Below, piece by piece: positions 39,335 through 48,055 of a stretch of 64,000 nucleotides of DNA. The translations under genes and the position numbers were made by a program. The stretch covers positions 26,017 to 90,016 of the forward strand of contig JAUNUN010000004.1 of the NCBI GenBank assembly GCA_030538155.1. Reading direction: 5' to 3'. Numbering within the stretch: position 1 is the stretch's first letter; each line of letters starts with the position of its first letter. Source of the DNA: a bacterium. Its GTDB lineage: Bacteria > Desulfobacterota > Desulfobulbia > Desulfobulbales > Desulfobulbaceae. The notes beneath the pieces are model-generated. The model did no database searches. It was not told the DNA's origin and worked only from the letters and a program-made list of their open reading frames with translations.

Positions 39335-39904
39335 TCACTTCGGCTCAGTAGCCTCGTGGATCTCCGCCTTGGTCTTCTCTACCGCCTTCTCGGTTTCCAC
39401 CTTGGCCTCGCGGGTAGCTTCCTTGGCATCCTCGACCGCTTCCTTGGTCTTCACCTCGGCCTTGTCTACCGCCTTCTCGGTTTTCACCTTGGCCTCGCGG
39501 GTAGCTTCCTTGGCATCCTCAACCGCTTCCTTGGTCTTTACTTCAGCCTTTTCTACAGCCTTCTCGGTCTCCACCTTGGATTTTTGGGTGGCTTCCTTCA
39601 CGTTTTCCTTCAGTTCTTTGGCCTCGGTCTTGGTCTTATCCCAAGCAGCCGAAGTCTTTTCCTGGGCAGTGTCCACAGCATCGGAAGTGGTGGTACTGAC
39701 CTTGTTCCAGGCCTTTTTGCTGGAATCAACCGTGGCGTCAACAACCGTGCCGGCAGCATCCTTCACTTCGCTGCCTGCTTCCTTGATCTCGGTGCCTGCC
39801 TGCTTCCAGGTGGTGGTCTGCTCGGTAGCAAAGGCATGGCCAGCGGCCAGAACAAAGGCAAGGGCCAAGGCAGAAGTCAGAAAGTATTTTTTTCCTTTTT
39901 TCAT
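39335..39904 (-). CDS. Secreted LEA-like coiled-coil repeat protein
   Basis: 189 residues. A Sec signal peptide (about 1-26, cleaved near AFATEQ) is followed by a highly charged Lys/Glu/Ala/Thr sequence with no aromatic core. The C-terminal half is about 2.7 copies of a 29-residue unit containing EKAVEKAEVKTKEAVEDAKE, with 11-residue LEA group 3-like phasing. It should form long amphipathic helices in the periplasm, perhaps as a desiccation, osmotic or membrane-stabilising protein (inference from LEA behaviour). GAGGAA precedes the ATG. Confidence 0.85.
   Translation of the reverse strand: MKKGKKYFLTSALALAFVLAAGHAFATEQTTTWKQAGTEIKEAGSEVKDAAGTVVDATVDSSKKAWNKVSTTTSDAVDTAQEKTSAAWDKTKTEAKELKENVKEATQKSKVETEKAVEKAEVKTKEAVEDAKEATREAKVKTEKAVDKAEVKTKEAVEDAKEATREAKVETEKAVEKTKAEIHEATEPK
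39386..39590 (-). repeat. 87-bp in-frame tandem repeat in the LEA-like gene
   Basis: The unit of 87 bp (29 codons) occurs twice with near identity, plus a diverged partial third. Shared blocks include CCTTGGCCTCGCGGGTAGC and CCTTGGCATCCTC on the plus strand. High DNA identity between the units implies recent duplication and possible copy-number variation. Confidence 0.85.
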
Positions 39905-40429
39905 GGTCGTTCCTCTTGTATTCGATGAATGAGAGAAAAAGTTCCGCGCCGCTCCGGCGCGTTCCTCGTTACAATAGGGCGGCTTTTGCTTCTGGCAATG
40001 CAGCCCTGTTTTTTGCGGCCGGCAGCATGACGGTCAAAAAACCTAAATTCCGGCTGGTCGTTACACTATCTTGTTAATTTTAAATTATTTTATTTAATCG
40101 TTTTCTTCACATCCGCAAAACCGGCCGACACTACAATACAGGAAAACGCCCATCTCAGCGCGATGGCAGCCTAATGGAAACGGGATAGAAGCAAGATGGA
40201 CGCAAGAGTTAAGGCCGCAACCGTTGAAAAGCTTTACTCCACCGCTGCAAGGGACTAGTATGGCTGTTTTATTCCGATTCCAGATCAAAGAGATTATCAA
40301 GGAAGCGAGGGATATGCGACGCAGGCGTACTTATAGGTCTCTGAGGAGCATCTTCCAAAGCCGACACAGATAAGGGCTTTGAAATCTTTGAAATAGAAGT
40401 GGAATTCATTCATCTTGCTTCCTGTCGCC
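39905..40429. other. Intergenic region between LEA-like gene and rlmL
   Basis: About 525 bp. The left part holds the LEA-like leader and an AT-rich block (40070-40100); the right part is repeat copy 2. The short open frames here look non-coding. Confidence 0.5.
40274..40404 (+). repeat. Dispersed structured repeat, copy 2
   Basis: Shares ATCAAGGAAGCGAGG, ATGCGACGCAGGCGTA and AAGCCGACACAGATAAGGG with the other copies. The ends are inverted (AGATCAAAG with CTTTGAAATCT) and the inner stem is weaker (GGATATGC with GCATCTTCC). It ends about 25 bp before the rlmL start, so it is probably within the rlmL leader. Confidence 0.85.
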
Positions 40430-42616
40430 ATGCCCCCAGCTCACAACATCCGTACCCGTAAAAGTAAGCCCCTCATCTTCACCGCCACCTGTGCCACTGG
40501 TCTTGAACAACTGGTCAGCGAAGAAATCGCGGCCTGCGGCGGCCGGCATATTCAAATCAAGCCTGGTGCGGTCAACTGGAGCGGCAGCACCCTGGAAAGC
40601 GGCTACCGCGCCTGCCTGTGGTCGCGCTTTGCCTCGCGCATCCTTTTGGAACTGGCCCGTTTTGACGCGCCCGACACCGACGCCCTCTACGAGCACTGCT
40701 CAAAGCTGCTATGGGATGAGCATTTAGGCGTCAAAAAGACCTTTGCCGTGCACAGCACCCTGGTCAATGCGGCCATCCCCCATTCGCAATTCGCGGCCCT
40801 GCGCGTGAAAGACGCCATTGCCGACCAGTTCCGCCGCCGCTTCGGCAAGCGGCCCGATGTGAACACCTTAAACCCGGATCTGCGCTTCAACCTGCATGTG
40901 CAGGGCACGGGCGCCAGCCTGTCGCTCGATCTTTCCGGCGAAAGTCTGCACCGGCGCGGTTACCGCATAGGTACCGGCGAAGCCCCTTTGAAGGAGACCC
41001 TGGCCGCGGCCCTGGTGCGTTTTGCCGGCTGGCTTGAGCAGGTGGAGGAAGAGCCCATCCTGCTGGATCCGATGTGCGGCGGCGCTACACTCCTCATCGA
41101 GGCGGCGCTGATGCTGGCCAAGAGCGCTCCCGGCCTGCAGCGCAAGCGTTTTGGTTTCATGGGCTGGAACAAGCACGACCACAAACTCTGGGAGCACCTC
41201 ATTGCCGAGGCCCTGGAACGCGAGACTGTGGATGAGCCCAAGCAGTGGCCGCAGTTCATCGGCTACGACGCCGACCCGCGCGCCGTGGCAGCGGCCCGCA
41301 AAAACGTGATTGCCGCCGGTCTGCGCGATGTGATCGTCATCCGCCACCGGCCCCTGGCCCGCCTGAGAAACCCCGGGCCCAAGGGCTGCATCCTCACCAA
41401 TCCGCCCTACGGCGAGCGGCTCTCGGGAAAAGAGGCGGTGCGCTATCTCTACCGCTCACTTGGCCGCAGCTACCGTAACTATTTCCATGGCTGGCGCTTT
41501 GCCTTTTTTACCGCCAATCCGGAATTTGCCGATATTCCGGCCGTGGTCTGGCAGGATGAGCACCAGTTATACAATGGCCCGCTCAAGTGCCGCCTCTTGA
41601 TCGGCCATGAAAGCCGCCCTGCCGCCCCGGAAGCGCCCTGGGCCCAGTGGCAACCGCAGCCGCCTGAACCCGGCAGCGCCGGTGAAGACTTTGCCAACCG
41701 GCTCATCAAGAACTTTGCCGCCCTGGAGAACTGGATAAAGGAAGAAAAGATCCACTGTTTCCGCCTCTACGATGCGGATATGCCGGAATACAACCTGGCC
41801 GTGGACTGTTATGAAGAGTGGGTACAGGTGCAGGAATATGCCGCGCCCGCCTCGGTGGATGCAGATAAGGCGGCCGAACGGCTGCAGGTGGCCCTGGCGG
41901 TGGTACGGGCAGTGCTGGCTGTGCCCCACAGCCGTCTTTTCATCAAGACCAGAAAACGCCAGAAGGGAAGCGGCCAGTACCAGAAAAAGAGTGGTGCCGG
42001 CGGCCAGTTATTCGAGGTGCGGGAAGGTGAAGGCCGTTTCCTGGTCAACTTTACCGACTATCTCGACACCGGGCTCTTCCTGGATCACCGGCCTATCCGC
42101 AGCCGTATTCAGGAACTGGCCAAGGGCGCGACTTTCCTTAACCTCTACGGTTATACCGGCGCGGCCACCATCTTTGCCGCCCTGGGCAACGCCACCTCCA
42201 CCATTACGGTGGATGCCTCGGAGACCTATCTGGCCAGGGCCAATACCAACCTGGCCTTAAACGGGTTCGGTGGGCCGCTGCACCAGTTGATCGAGGCGGA
42301 TTGTCTGCAGTGGCTGAGGCAGAATCAGGAGCGTTATGGCCTTATTTTTGTTGATCCACCTACCTTTTCCAACACCAAGGGCAGTCGCGATTCCTTTGAT
42401 ATCCAGCGCGACCACCCCGCCCTGCTGCGGCTGGCCATGCAGCGGCTCAGCCGGGGGGGCTTGCTCATCTTCTCCACCAATTTCCGCAAATTTGCCCTTG
42501 ATGAAACATTAATGCGCGAATTTGCGGTGGAAGAGATCAGCGCCGCCACCATTCCGCCGGATTTCAGCCGCAACCCGCGCATCCACCGCTGCTGGGAGTT
42601 TCGCCACCAAGTCTGA
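40430..42616 (+). CDS. rlmL: Bifunctional 23S rRNA methyltransferase RlmKL
   Basis: 728 residues from the ATG at 40430 (a TTG at 40415 is an alternative). N-terminal THUMP (about 10-165), then the m2G2445 methyltransferase with DPMCGGATLLIEA and TNPPYGERL, then the m7G2069 methyltransferase with NLYGYTGAATIFAA and FVDPPTFSNTKGS. Full-length fused form as in gammaproteobacteria. Its last 53 bp overlap the convergent prmA gene. Confidence 0.94.
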   Translation: MPPAHNIRTRKSKPLIFTATCATGLEQLVSEEIAACGGRHIQIKPGAVNWSGSTLESGYRACLWSRFASRILLELARFDAPDTDALYEHCSKLLWDEHLGVKKTFAVHSTLVNAAIPHSQFAALRVKDAIADQFRRRFGKRPDVNTLNPDLRFNLHVQGTGASLSLDLSGESLHRRGYRIGTGEAPLKETLAAALVRFAGWLEQVEEEPILLDPMCGGATLLIEAALMLAKSAPGLQRKRFGFMGWNKHDHKLWEHLIAEALERETVDEPKQWPQFIGYDADPRAVAAARKNVIAAGLRDVIVIRHRPLARLRNPGPKGCILTNPPYGERLSGKEAVRYLYRSLGRSYRNYFHGWRFAFFTANPEFADIPAVVWQDEHQLYNGPLKCRLLIGHESRPAAPEAPWAQWQPQPPEPGSAGEDFANRLIKNFAALENWIKEEKIHCFRLYDADMPEYNLAVDCYEEWVQVQEYAAPASVDADKAAERLQVALAVVRAVLAVPHSRLFIKTRKRQKGSGQYQKKSGAGGQLFEVREGEGRFLVNFTDYLDTGLFLDHRPIRSRIQELAKGATFLNLYGYTGAATIFAALGNATSTITVDASETYLARANTNLALNGFGGPLHQLIEADCLQWLRQNQERYGLIFVDPPTFSNTKGSRDSFDIQRDHPALLRLAMQRLSRGGLLIFSTNFRKFALDETLMREFAVEEISAATIPPDFSRNPRIHRCWEFRHQV

Positions 42617-43580
42617 AGAGGAGTGAAACCCACTCCTCTTCGTACTCACAGCCCAGAAGGGTAAAACCGGCCTGGGCATACAATTTGGTGATGTTGCGCT
42701 CCTGCCCACCCGCAAGGATGCCGGCCAGAACGAGAAAGCCGGGCCGCGCGGTCAGACGGCGCAGGTGCGGCAACATCTCCACCAGCACATCGTGCACGAT
42801 ATTGGCAGAGATCAGGCCGTAGCTGCCCTTTACTTGCTCAACCGGCGTCAGCTCAACCCGGATGCGGCCGGAGAGTTTGTTTTGCACCACATTGTCTCCG
42901 GCTACGCGTACCGCCTCGGGGTCGTTATCAAGGGCCAGCACTTCGGGCACGCCCCACAGGGCCGTTCCCATGGCAAGGATGCCGGTGCCGGTGCCCACAT
43001 CCAGCACCCGGTTGGGTATGTTTTCCTGCATGGACCGCTTAATCAACTGCAGCGCCCCACGGGTAGTGGCATGCCGGCCCGTGCCGAAGGCCATGCCCGG
43101 GTCCATCTCCAGCACCTGCTCGCCGGGGGATGGCATATACTCTTCCCAGGACGGTTTGATGACCAGGCCGGGGGCAATGGCAAAGGTCTTGAAATGCTCT
43201 TTCCAGGAATTGGCCCAGTCCTCATCGGCAAGCATGGCCTGTTCAAATTCCGGCAGGGGCTCGCCGTAGAGGGCGAAGAGTTCGGCCAGCGCCGTCTTGG
43301 TTTCATGCTTGATCTGCTCTACCTGCGCCTGGATCGCTCCCTCTTCCGTGGCATTTACATAAAAAAAGCCGCTCAGGCGGCAGCCCGCCGCTGTTGCCGG
43401 GCTTTCTTCCACTCCGCTGCCGCTGCACACCGTCAAGAGATCGCTGACCGCTTCCATCAAGGCGAGCGGGCAGATAAAACTCAACTTCAGCCACTGACCA
43501 TCCTGTTCCTCTCTGCCTGATACACCTGAGACGCCTGAGGCGCTGCCTTGCTGCTCTTCCATTTTTTCCTGCTTGACCAT
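42564..43580 (-). CDS. prmA: Ribosomal protein L11 methyltransferase
   Basis: 338 residues. An N-terminal substrate domain (WLKLSFICPLALMEAVSDLL) and a Rossmann methyltransferase with PGMAFGTGRHATTRGAL, LDVGTGTGILAMG and ANIVHDVLVEM, matching PrmA. It trimethylates ribosomal protein L11. The first about 25 residues (GSASGVSGVSG) are low-complexity, so a later start is possible. Convergent overlap with rlmL. Confidence 0.9.
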   Translation of the reverse strand: MVKQEKMEEQQGSASGVSGVSGREEQDGQWLKLSFICPLALMEAVSDLLTVCSGSGVEESPATAAGCRLSGFFYVNATEEGAIQAQVEQIKHETKTALAELFALYGEPLPEFEQAMLADEDWANSWKEHFKTFAIAPGLVIKPSWEEYMPSPGEQVLEMDPGMAFGTGRHATTRGALQLIKRSMQENIPNRVLDVGTGTGILAMGTALWGVPEVLALDNDPEAVRVAGDNVVQNKLSGRIRVELTPVEQVKGSYGLISANIVHDVLVEMLPHLRRLTARPGFLVLAGILAGGQERNITKLYAQAGFTLLGCEYEEEWVSLLFRLGGETPSSGGCAGCG

Positions 43581-43672
43581 GGGGATAAGAAAATTAAAGG
43601 TATGGGAAACGAAAAGGTTTCCTTTTACGGAAGCACCTGTTTTTAAACTACTGTAGCTCTGGTTTTTCTGCT

Positions 43673-44239
43673 ATGTTTGACAATTCCGGCCATCACATCG
43701 TTTACGGCGAACTTAAGGACTATCTCACCGGTGAGACCCTGAAGGACACCGATGACGAACGCATTCGCCAAGAGCTTGCCCGCCACCTGGTGGAAGAGCT
43801 GGGTTATGCGCCGGAAGAGTTGGAGCCGAGGCTGGTTATCGTCAGCGAATTCAACGGCAACCAGGTGGAATCGCGTATTGAACTCTGCGCCCGCATCGAG
43901 GGCAGGCGGCTCTTTATCCTGCGCTACGGGCCCGGCTCACTGGTAACCAGGGAAAAGGCAGCCATTGCCGCGGCCCGCATACTGGAGCCAAAATATCGCA
44001 TTCCGCTTGCCGTTGTCAGTAATGGTCGCGATGCAGAACTGCTGGAAACCGGAAGTGGTCGTGTGCTGGCCACGGGCATGGACGCCATCCCCAGCCGCAG
44101 CGCTGCAGCCGGCCTGCGACAGAGCCTGAGTTTTGAGCCCTATAGCGACGGCCTCAAGCGCGAACAGGCGCTGCGCATCCTCAACCTCTTTGATGAGGAA
44201 GTGTGCTGCGCGGGCAACGGGTGCGATCCACCGCTGTGA
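43673..44239 (+). CDS. Orphan HsdR N-terminal-domain protein, apparently without nuclease site
   Basis: 188 residues. The arrangement ERIRQELARHLVEELGY, a short strand pair and GPGSLVTREKAAIAAARIL followed by IPLAVVSNGRDAELLETGSG resembles HSDR_N_2 (type I restriction R-subunit N domain). The expected PD-(D/E)XK Glu-X-Lys is replaced by ILRYGPG, so catalysis is doubtful. No hsdM, hsdS or helicase is nearby. Cysteines near the C terminus (VCCAGNGC) may bind metal. Role unknown. Confidence 0.7.
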   Translation: MFDNSGHHIVYGELKDYLTGETLKDTDDERIRQELARHLVEELGYAPEELEPRLVIVSEFNGNQVESRIELCARIEGRRLFILRYGPGSLVTREKAAIAAARILEPKYRIPLAVVSNGRDAELLETGSGRVLATGMDAIPSRSAAAGLRQSLSFEPYSDGLKREQALRILNLFDEEVCCAGNGCDPPL

Positions 44240-44273
44240 TCCGCATGCAGCCCAAACCCGACCAGTATAACGT

Positions 44274-44297
44274 TACCCGGCCTAGATACCCGGCCTA
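44274..44297. repeat. Short direct repeat TACCCGGCCTA
   Basis: Two identical 11-bp copies 13 bp apart between the HsdR-N gene and the DAHP synthase leader. Too short to identify; possibly a slippage product. Confidence 0.5.
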
Positions 44298-44378
44298 TTG
44301 ACTGTATCTGTTTATTCCCTTGGCTGCCCTATCCCTGGTGCAGCATCATCTCAAAGAAACACCGAAAGACAGCGCATC

Positions 44379-45734
44379 ATGAACACAAGCACTTCACCCA
44401 CCGATTGGACGAAAACAAGCTACCGCAGTAAAACCGCCCTGCAGCAGCCGAACTGGCCTGATCAAAAGCATTACGAGCAGGTTCTGGCAACCTTGGCCAG
44501 CCTGCCGCCCCTGGTCTTTGCCGGTGAAATCCGCGAACTCAAGGGGCGCCTGGCGCAGGCTGTGCGGGGCGAGGCCTTCCTCCTGCAGGGTGGCGACTGC
44601 TCCGAGGAATTCGCCCGCTGTACCGCCCCCAATATCCGCGAAACCCTGAAGGTGCTCCTGCAGATGGCGGTCATCCTCACCTATGCCGGCAACAAGCCGG
44701 TGGTCAAGGTGGGTCGCATTGCGGGCCAGTATGCCAAGCCACGCTCCAGCGACACCGAAATCATCAACGGCACGGAGATTCCCAGCTATCGCGGCGATAT
44801 GGCCAACTCCGCCGAAGCGGAACTGCGGGCCAGGATACCAGACCCGGAACGGCTGCTCCAGGGCTACCACATGTCGGCCGCCACCATGAACCTGCTGCGG
44901 GCCTTTACCCGAGGCGGGTTCGGCTCCCTGCACCGGGTACAGGCCTGGAACCAGGAGTTTGTCAAGCAGTCGCCCATGGGCCGCAGCTACGAGCGCATGG
45001 CCAAGCAGATCAGTAATGCCCTTAAGTTCATGGACACCATCGGCATTTCCACAGACGCACCCCAGCTCAAGGAGGCCCAGTTCTTCACCTCGCACGAAGC
45101 GCTTTTTCTTGGCTATGAGGAGGCCATGACCCGCGAGGACTCAACAGACGGCGGCTGGTACGACTGTTCCGCTCACATGCTGTGGATTGGCGACCGTACC
45201 CGCCAGCTCGACGGCGCGCACGTGGAATTCTTGAGCGGCGTGCACAACCCGCTCGGCATCAAGGTGGGCCCGAGCTACGATATCGACTCGATCCTGGCCA
45301 TTATCGAGCGGCTCAACCCGCACAACGAGGCAGGCAGGATGACCATTATCACCCGCTTTGGCGCAACTGCCATTGAAAAGCACCTGCCGCCGCTTCTGCG
45401 GGCCGTGAAAAATGCCGGTTTCAACGTGCTTTGGACCTGCGACCCCATGCATGCCAACACCTTCAGCTCGACCTCCGGCCATAAAACCAGGGATTTTGAA
45501 AATATCCTTTCGGAACTGCGCTGTTTCTTTGAGCTGAACTGGGCCGAGGGCACCATTCCGGGTGGAGTGCATTTTGAACTGACCGGGGATGACGTTACCG
45601 AGTGTATCGGCGGCGCGCGCCGGCTTTCGCCGGAGCAACTGGGCCTGCGCTATCTCACCACCTGCGACCCGCGCCTTAATGCGGAACAGTCACTTGAAAT
45701 GGCCTTTCAGATCGCGGAGATGATTCGCAGCTGA
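44379..45734 (+). CDS. Class II 3-deoxy-7-phosphoheptulonate (DAHP) synthase
   Basis: 451 residues from the ATG at 44379. The plant-type/class II family is recognised by TWRSKPA-like WTKTSYRSKTALQQPNWPD, GEAFLLQGGDCSEEF, GRIAGQYAKPRSS, SAHMLWIGDRTRQLDGAHVEF and TCDPMHANTF. It condenses phosphoenolpyruvate and erythrose 4-phosphate, the first shikimate step. It stands alone without other aro genes. Confidence 0.94.
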   Translation: MNTSTSPTDWTKTSYRSKTALQQPNWPDQKHYEQVLATLASLPPLVFAGEIRELKGRLAQAVRGEAFLLQGGDCSEEFARCTAPNIRETLKVLLQMAVILTYAGNKPVVKVGRIAGQYAKPRSSDTEIINGTEIPSYRGDMANSAEAELRARIPDPERLLQGYHMSAATMNLLRAFTRGGFGSLHRVQAWNQEFVKQSPMGRSYERMAKQISNALKFMDTIGISTDAPQLKEAQFFTSHEALFLGYEEAMTREDSTDGGWYDCSAHMLWIGDRTRQLDGAHVEFLSGVHNPLGIKVGPSYDIDSILAIIERLNPHNEAGRMTIITRFGATAIEKHLPPLLRAVKNAGFNVLWTCDPMHANTFSSTSGHKTRDFENILSELRCFFELNWAEGTIPGGVHFELTGDDVTECIGGARRLSPEQLGLRYLTTCDPRLNAEQSLEMAFQIAEMIRS

Positions 45735-45993
45735 TTCCAATGCCGGATCAAAACCCTATCGTGTCGGCTCCGGCACCTGTAACCGATCACGGGGTGTCTA
45801 CTTTCTATCTATTCAAAATTACTGAAAATTATTCAGATCAAAAAATACCAGTGAAAACCTGGAATCAATAAAATCAGTTAGTTAGAAATCGCTATGCAAA
45901 TATAACACAGATTTTATTCAACAATTTCAGTATATTTACCCCGTGATCAGTTACTGTCTCCTTGATTCATTTCCGTTGATCTGAAATTGAAAT
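45733..45993 (-). repeat. Dispersed structured repeat, copy 4, split by an insertion
   Basis: Read on the minus strand, 45993-45955 matches the left end of the repeat (TTTCAGATCAAC, TCAAGGAGACAG) and 45778-45733 matches the right end (GAGCCGACACGATAGGG, TTTTGATCC). The two halves are separated by a 176-bp AT-rich element, and the central part seen in the other copies is missing. Confidence 0.65.
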
Positions 45994-46059
45994 AACCACG
46001 TGAAAGCAGGGCCGTTTCGGCAAGAAGTCCAAGAATCCCGGCCGGTTGCAGGCTCTTAC
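45735..46059. other. Intergenic region between DAHP synthase and ptsN-like gene
   Basis: About 325 bp between convergent genes. It is filled by the split repeat copy and the MITE-like element listed separately; no gene or classical terminator is seen. Confidence 0.6.
45779..45954. mobile_element. MITE-like 176-bp element with 17-bp terminal inverted repeats
   Basis: Ends GTAACCGATCACGGGGT and its inverted counterpart GTAACTGATCACGGGGT differ at one base. The interior is AT-rich and partly palindromic (TACTGAAAATT near the left, AATTTCAGTA near the right) and has no coding frame. Flanking 8-mers CGGCACCT and TGTCTCCT agree at five of eight positions, perhaps a decayed target duplication. GTAA termini occur in IS66-family elements, so a non-autonomous relative is possible. 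Confidence 0.6.
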
Positions 46060-46560
46060 CTATGGAATATACGGTGACGGTTCTTCCGCAGGGAAAACCG
46101 GCACCACTACGGTGGCGGCGGAGTGATACATACGGGAAAATACCGTATCGAGCTGCACCGGCTTATGGTTCTCCAAAAGCATTTCCAGGTTGTTTTCGTC
46201 GCGCAGCATGCGACCAAGTTTACCAAGTGCGTGCAGATAGTCCTGATTTGGGCCGGGTTCGCCCAAAAGCAGCACCATCACCTCTACCGGCCGCCGGTCT
46301 ACACTGTCAAAGGGGACGCCCTTGCGGCTATAGCCCAGGGCCAGAAGTTTGCCCTGCACGCCTTCAACCTTGGCGTGGGGAATGGCTACCCCGCCGCCGA
46401 TACCGGTTGAACCCATCTTTTCCCGTTGAATGAGCGCATTGTACACACGCTCTTCGTCAAGTCCTTCTTCAAGTCGGGCAGCCAGGGCGCTCATTTCGCG
46501 CAGGGTCTCGTCTTTAGTGTCCGAAACCAGTTTAATAATTGCCTGCTCGCCTAGTTTCAC
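46060..46560 (-). CDS. ptsN: PTS IIA-Ntr-like protein
   Basis: 166 residues. Fructose/mannitol-type EIIA domain with the phospho-histidine in GGGVAIPHAKVEG (about residue 61) and VMVLLLGEPGPNQDYLHALGKLGRML. Such IIA-Ntr proteins report PEP and nitrogen or potassium state to other systems rather than transporting sugar. Its start overlaps the rpoN stop by 4 bp; the hpf gene often found between rpoN and ptsN is absent. Confidence 0.9.
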   Translation of the reverse strand: MKLGEQAIIKLVSDTKDETLREMSALAARLEEGLDEERVYNALIQREKMGSTGIGGGVAIPHAKVEGVQGKLLALGYSRKGVPFDSVDRRPVEVMVLLLGEPGPNQDYLHALGKLGRMLRDENNLEMLLENHKPVQLDTVFSRMYHSAATVVVPVFPAEEPSPYIP

Positions 46561-48029
46561 GATCTCTTCTCCCTGGCTGCAACCGTCTGCCGCCGATGCT
46601 TGACCGGTAGTATCTTCATCTGCTCACGGTATTTTGCCACCGTGCGCCGGGCCACCTGCATGTCTTCCTCGGCGAGTAGCTCGGAAATCCGATTGTCGCT
46701 GAGCGGCTTGGCCGGATTTTCAGCATTCACCAACTGGCGGATGCGGGTTTTGATGGCCTCAGTGCCCACTGCATTGCCGTCGGCATTGGTGATGGCCGCA
46801 TTAAAAAAGAACTTCAGCTCGTAAATACCCTGCGGCGTATGTACGTATTTATTCGAAGTTACCCGGCTGATGGTGGATTCGTGCATGCCGATATCCTCGG
46901 CTACATCCCGCAAGATCAGCGGTTTCATGGCCAGAGGCCCCTGCTCGAAAAAATCGCGCTGAAATTTGAGCAGGCTTTCCACCACCTTGTAGATGGTGCG
47001 ATGCCGCTGGTCCACTGACTTGATGATCCATTCCGCGTTGCGCTTGCTTTCCAAGAGAAAGGCCCGCGACTGGGAGTTGAGCGCCTGTTTTTCCTTCAAC
47101 AGGTTGAGGTATTCTTCAGACAGACACAGGCTGGGCAGGCCGTCGTCATTGAGCTGGATGACAAAATCATCGCCCACCCGAATGACATACACATCCGGGC
47201 TGACGTAGTTGATTTGTTCGTTACTGAACTCATTGCCCGGATAGGGGTTCAGTTGCTGAATCAGCACCACCGAATCCAGCACCCGCTGCTGGTTTACCTC
47301 AAGTTCCCGGGCAAGCTGCGCATAGTTGCGGCTTTCCAGAAGATCCATATGGTTCTCGACGATGCGCACGCTCAGCGCGTCCTCTTCTTCAAGCCGGTCC
47401 AACTGCAGGAGCAGGGATTCGCGCAGATCCCTGGCCCCTATCCCGGCCGGATCCAGGCTCTGCACCAAGCGCAGCGCGCCCTCGGCCTCTTCCTCGCTGC
47501 ACTCGCAGCTTGCACATATCTCCGCAATGCTCAGCTCCAAAAAACCATGCCCATCCAGATTGCCGATAATGAACTCGGTAAGCAGGCGATCAAGGTCTTC
47601 CAGTTGCAGGTGGGCGAGCTGCCAGTGCAGGTGGGCCGCCAAACCAGGGGTTGCCGAGATAAAATCAAACTGGGAAGGCGCGTCTGCAGGCGGCACTTCC
47701 CGGGAAAAGGAAAAATCCGCATCAAAGTTATTGGCATAGTCATCCCAGTTCACCTCGCCGATGCCGGTCGGGCCATCACCGCCCACCTGGGCGGTTACCG
47801 GGATTTCCGTATCCTGATGTTCTTCGGTTGCCGACAGGGCCTCGGGATGGCCGCCCTCTTCCTTGAGCGAAGGCACCTCCTCCAGCATGGGGTTTTGCTC
47901 CATCTCGGCCCGCAAGGTGTCGCCCAACTCCAGCCGCCCCAACTGCAAAAGCTTGATGGCCTGCCGCAACTGCGGCGTCATCACCAGCTTCTGGGTCAGT
48001 TTGAGGCTTTGCTTGAGTTCGAGGGCCAT
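46557..48029 (-). CDS. rpoN: RNA polymerase sigma-54 factor
   Basis: 490 residues. N-terminal region I rich in Gln/Leu (LKQSLKLTQKLVMTPQLRQAIKLLQLG), an acidic region II, the core-binding domain, an HTH and the C-terminal RpoN box ARRTVAKYRE. It directs polymerase to -24/-12 promoters and needs AAA+ activators such as the one at 22.9-24.4 kb. Located in the usual lptA-lptB-rpoN-ptsN order. Confidence 0.97.
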   Translation of the reverse strand: MALELKQSLKLTQKLVMTPQLRQAIKLLQLGRLELGDTLRAEMEQNPMLEEVPSLKEEGGHPEALSATEEHQDTEIPVTAQVGGDGPTGIGEVNWDDYANNFDADFSFSREVPPADAPSQFDFISATPGLAAHLHWQLAHLQLEDLDRLLTEFIIGNLDGHGFLELSIAEICASCECSEEEAEGALRLVQSLDPAGIGARDLRESLLLQLDRLEEEDALSVRIVENHMDLLESRNYAQLARELEVNQQRVLDSVVLIQQLNPYPGNEFSNEQINYVSPDVYVIRVGDDFVIQLNDDGLPSLCLSEEYLNLLKEKQALNSQSRAFLLESKRNAEWIIKSVDQRHRTIYKVVESLLKFQRDFFEQGPLAMKPLILRDVAEDIGMHESTISRVTSNKYVHTPQGIYELKFFFNAAITNADGNAVGTEAIKTRIRQLVNAENPAKPLSDNRISELLAEEDMQVARRTVAKYREQMKILPVKHRRQTVAAREKRS

Positions 48030-48055
48030 GATGAATCGTGTGTCTGTACCCGCAG

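Noticed and set aside
40094..40300. A 68-codon minus-strand frame before rlmL
   Set aside because: It runs into repeat copy 2 and shows no coding features.
44274..44297. TACCCGGCCTA direct repeat as an attachment site
   Set aside because: Only 11 bp, 13 bp apart, with no integrase, tRNA or element nearby.
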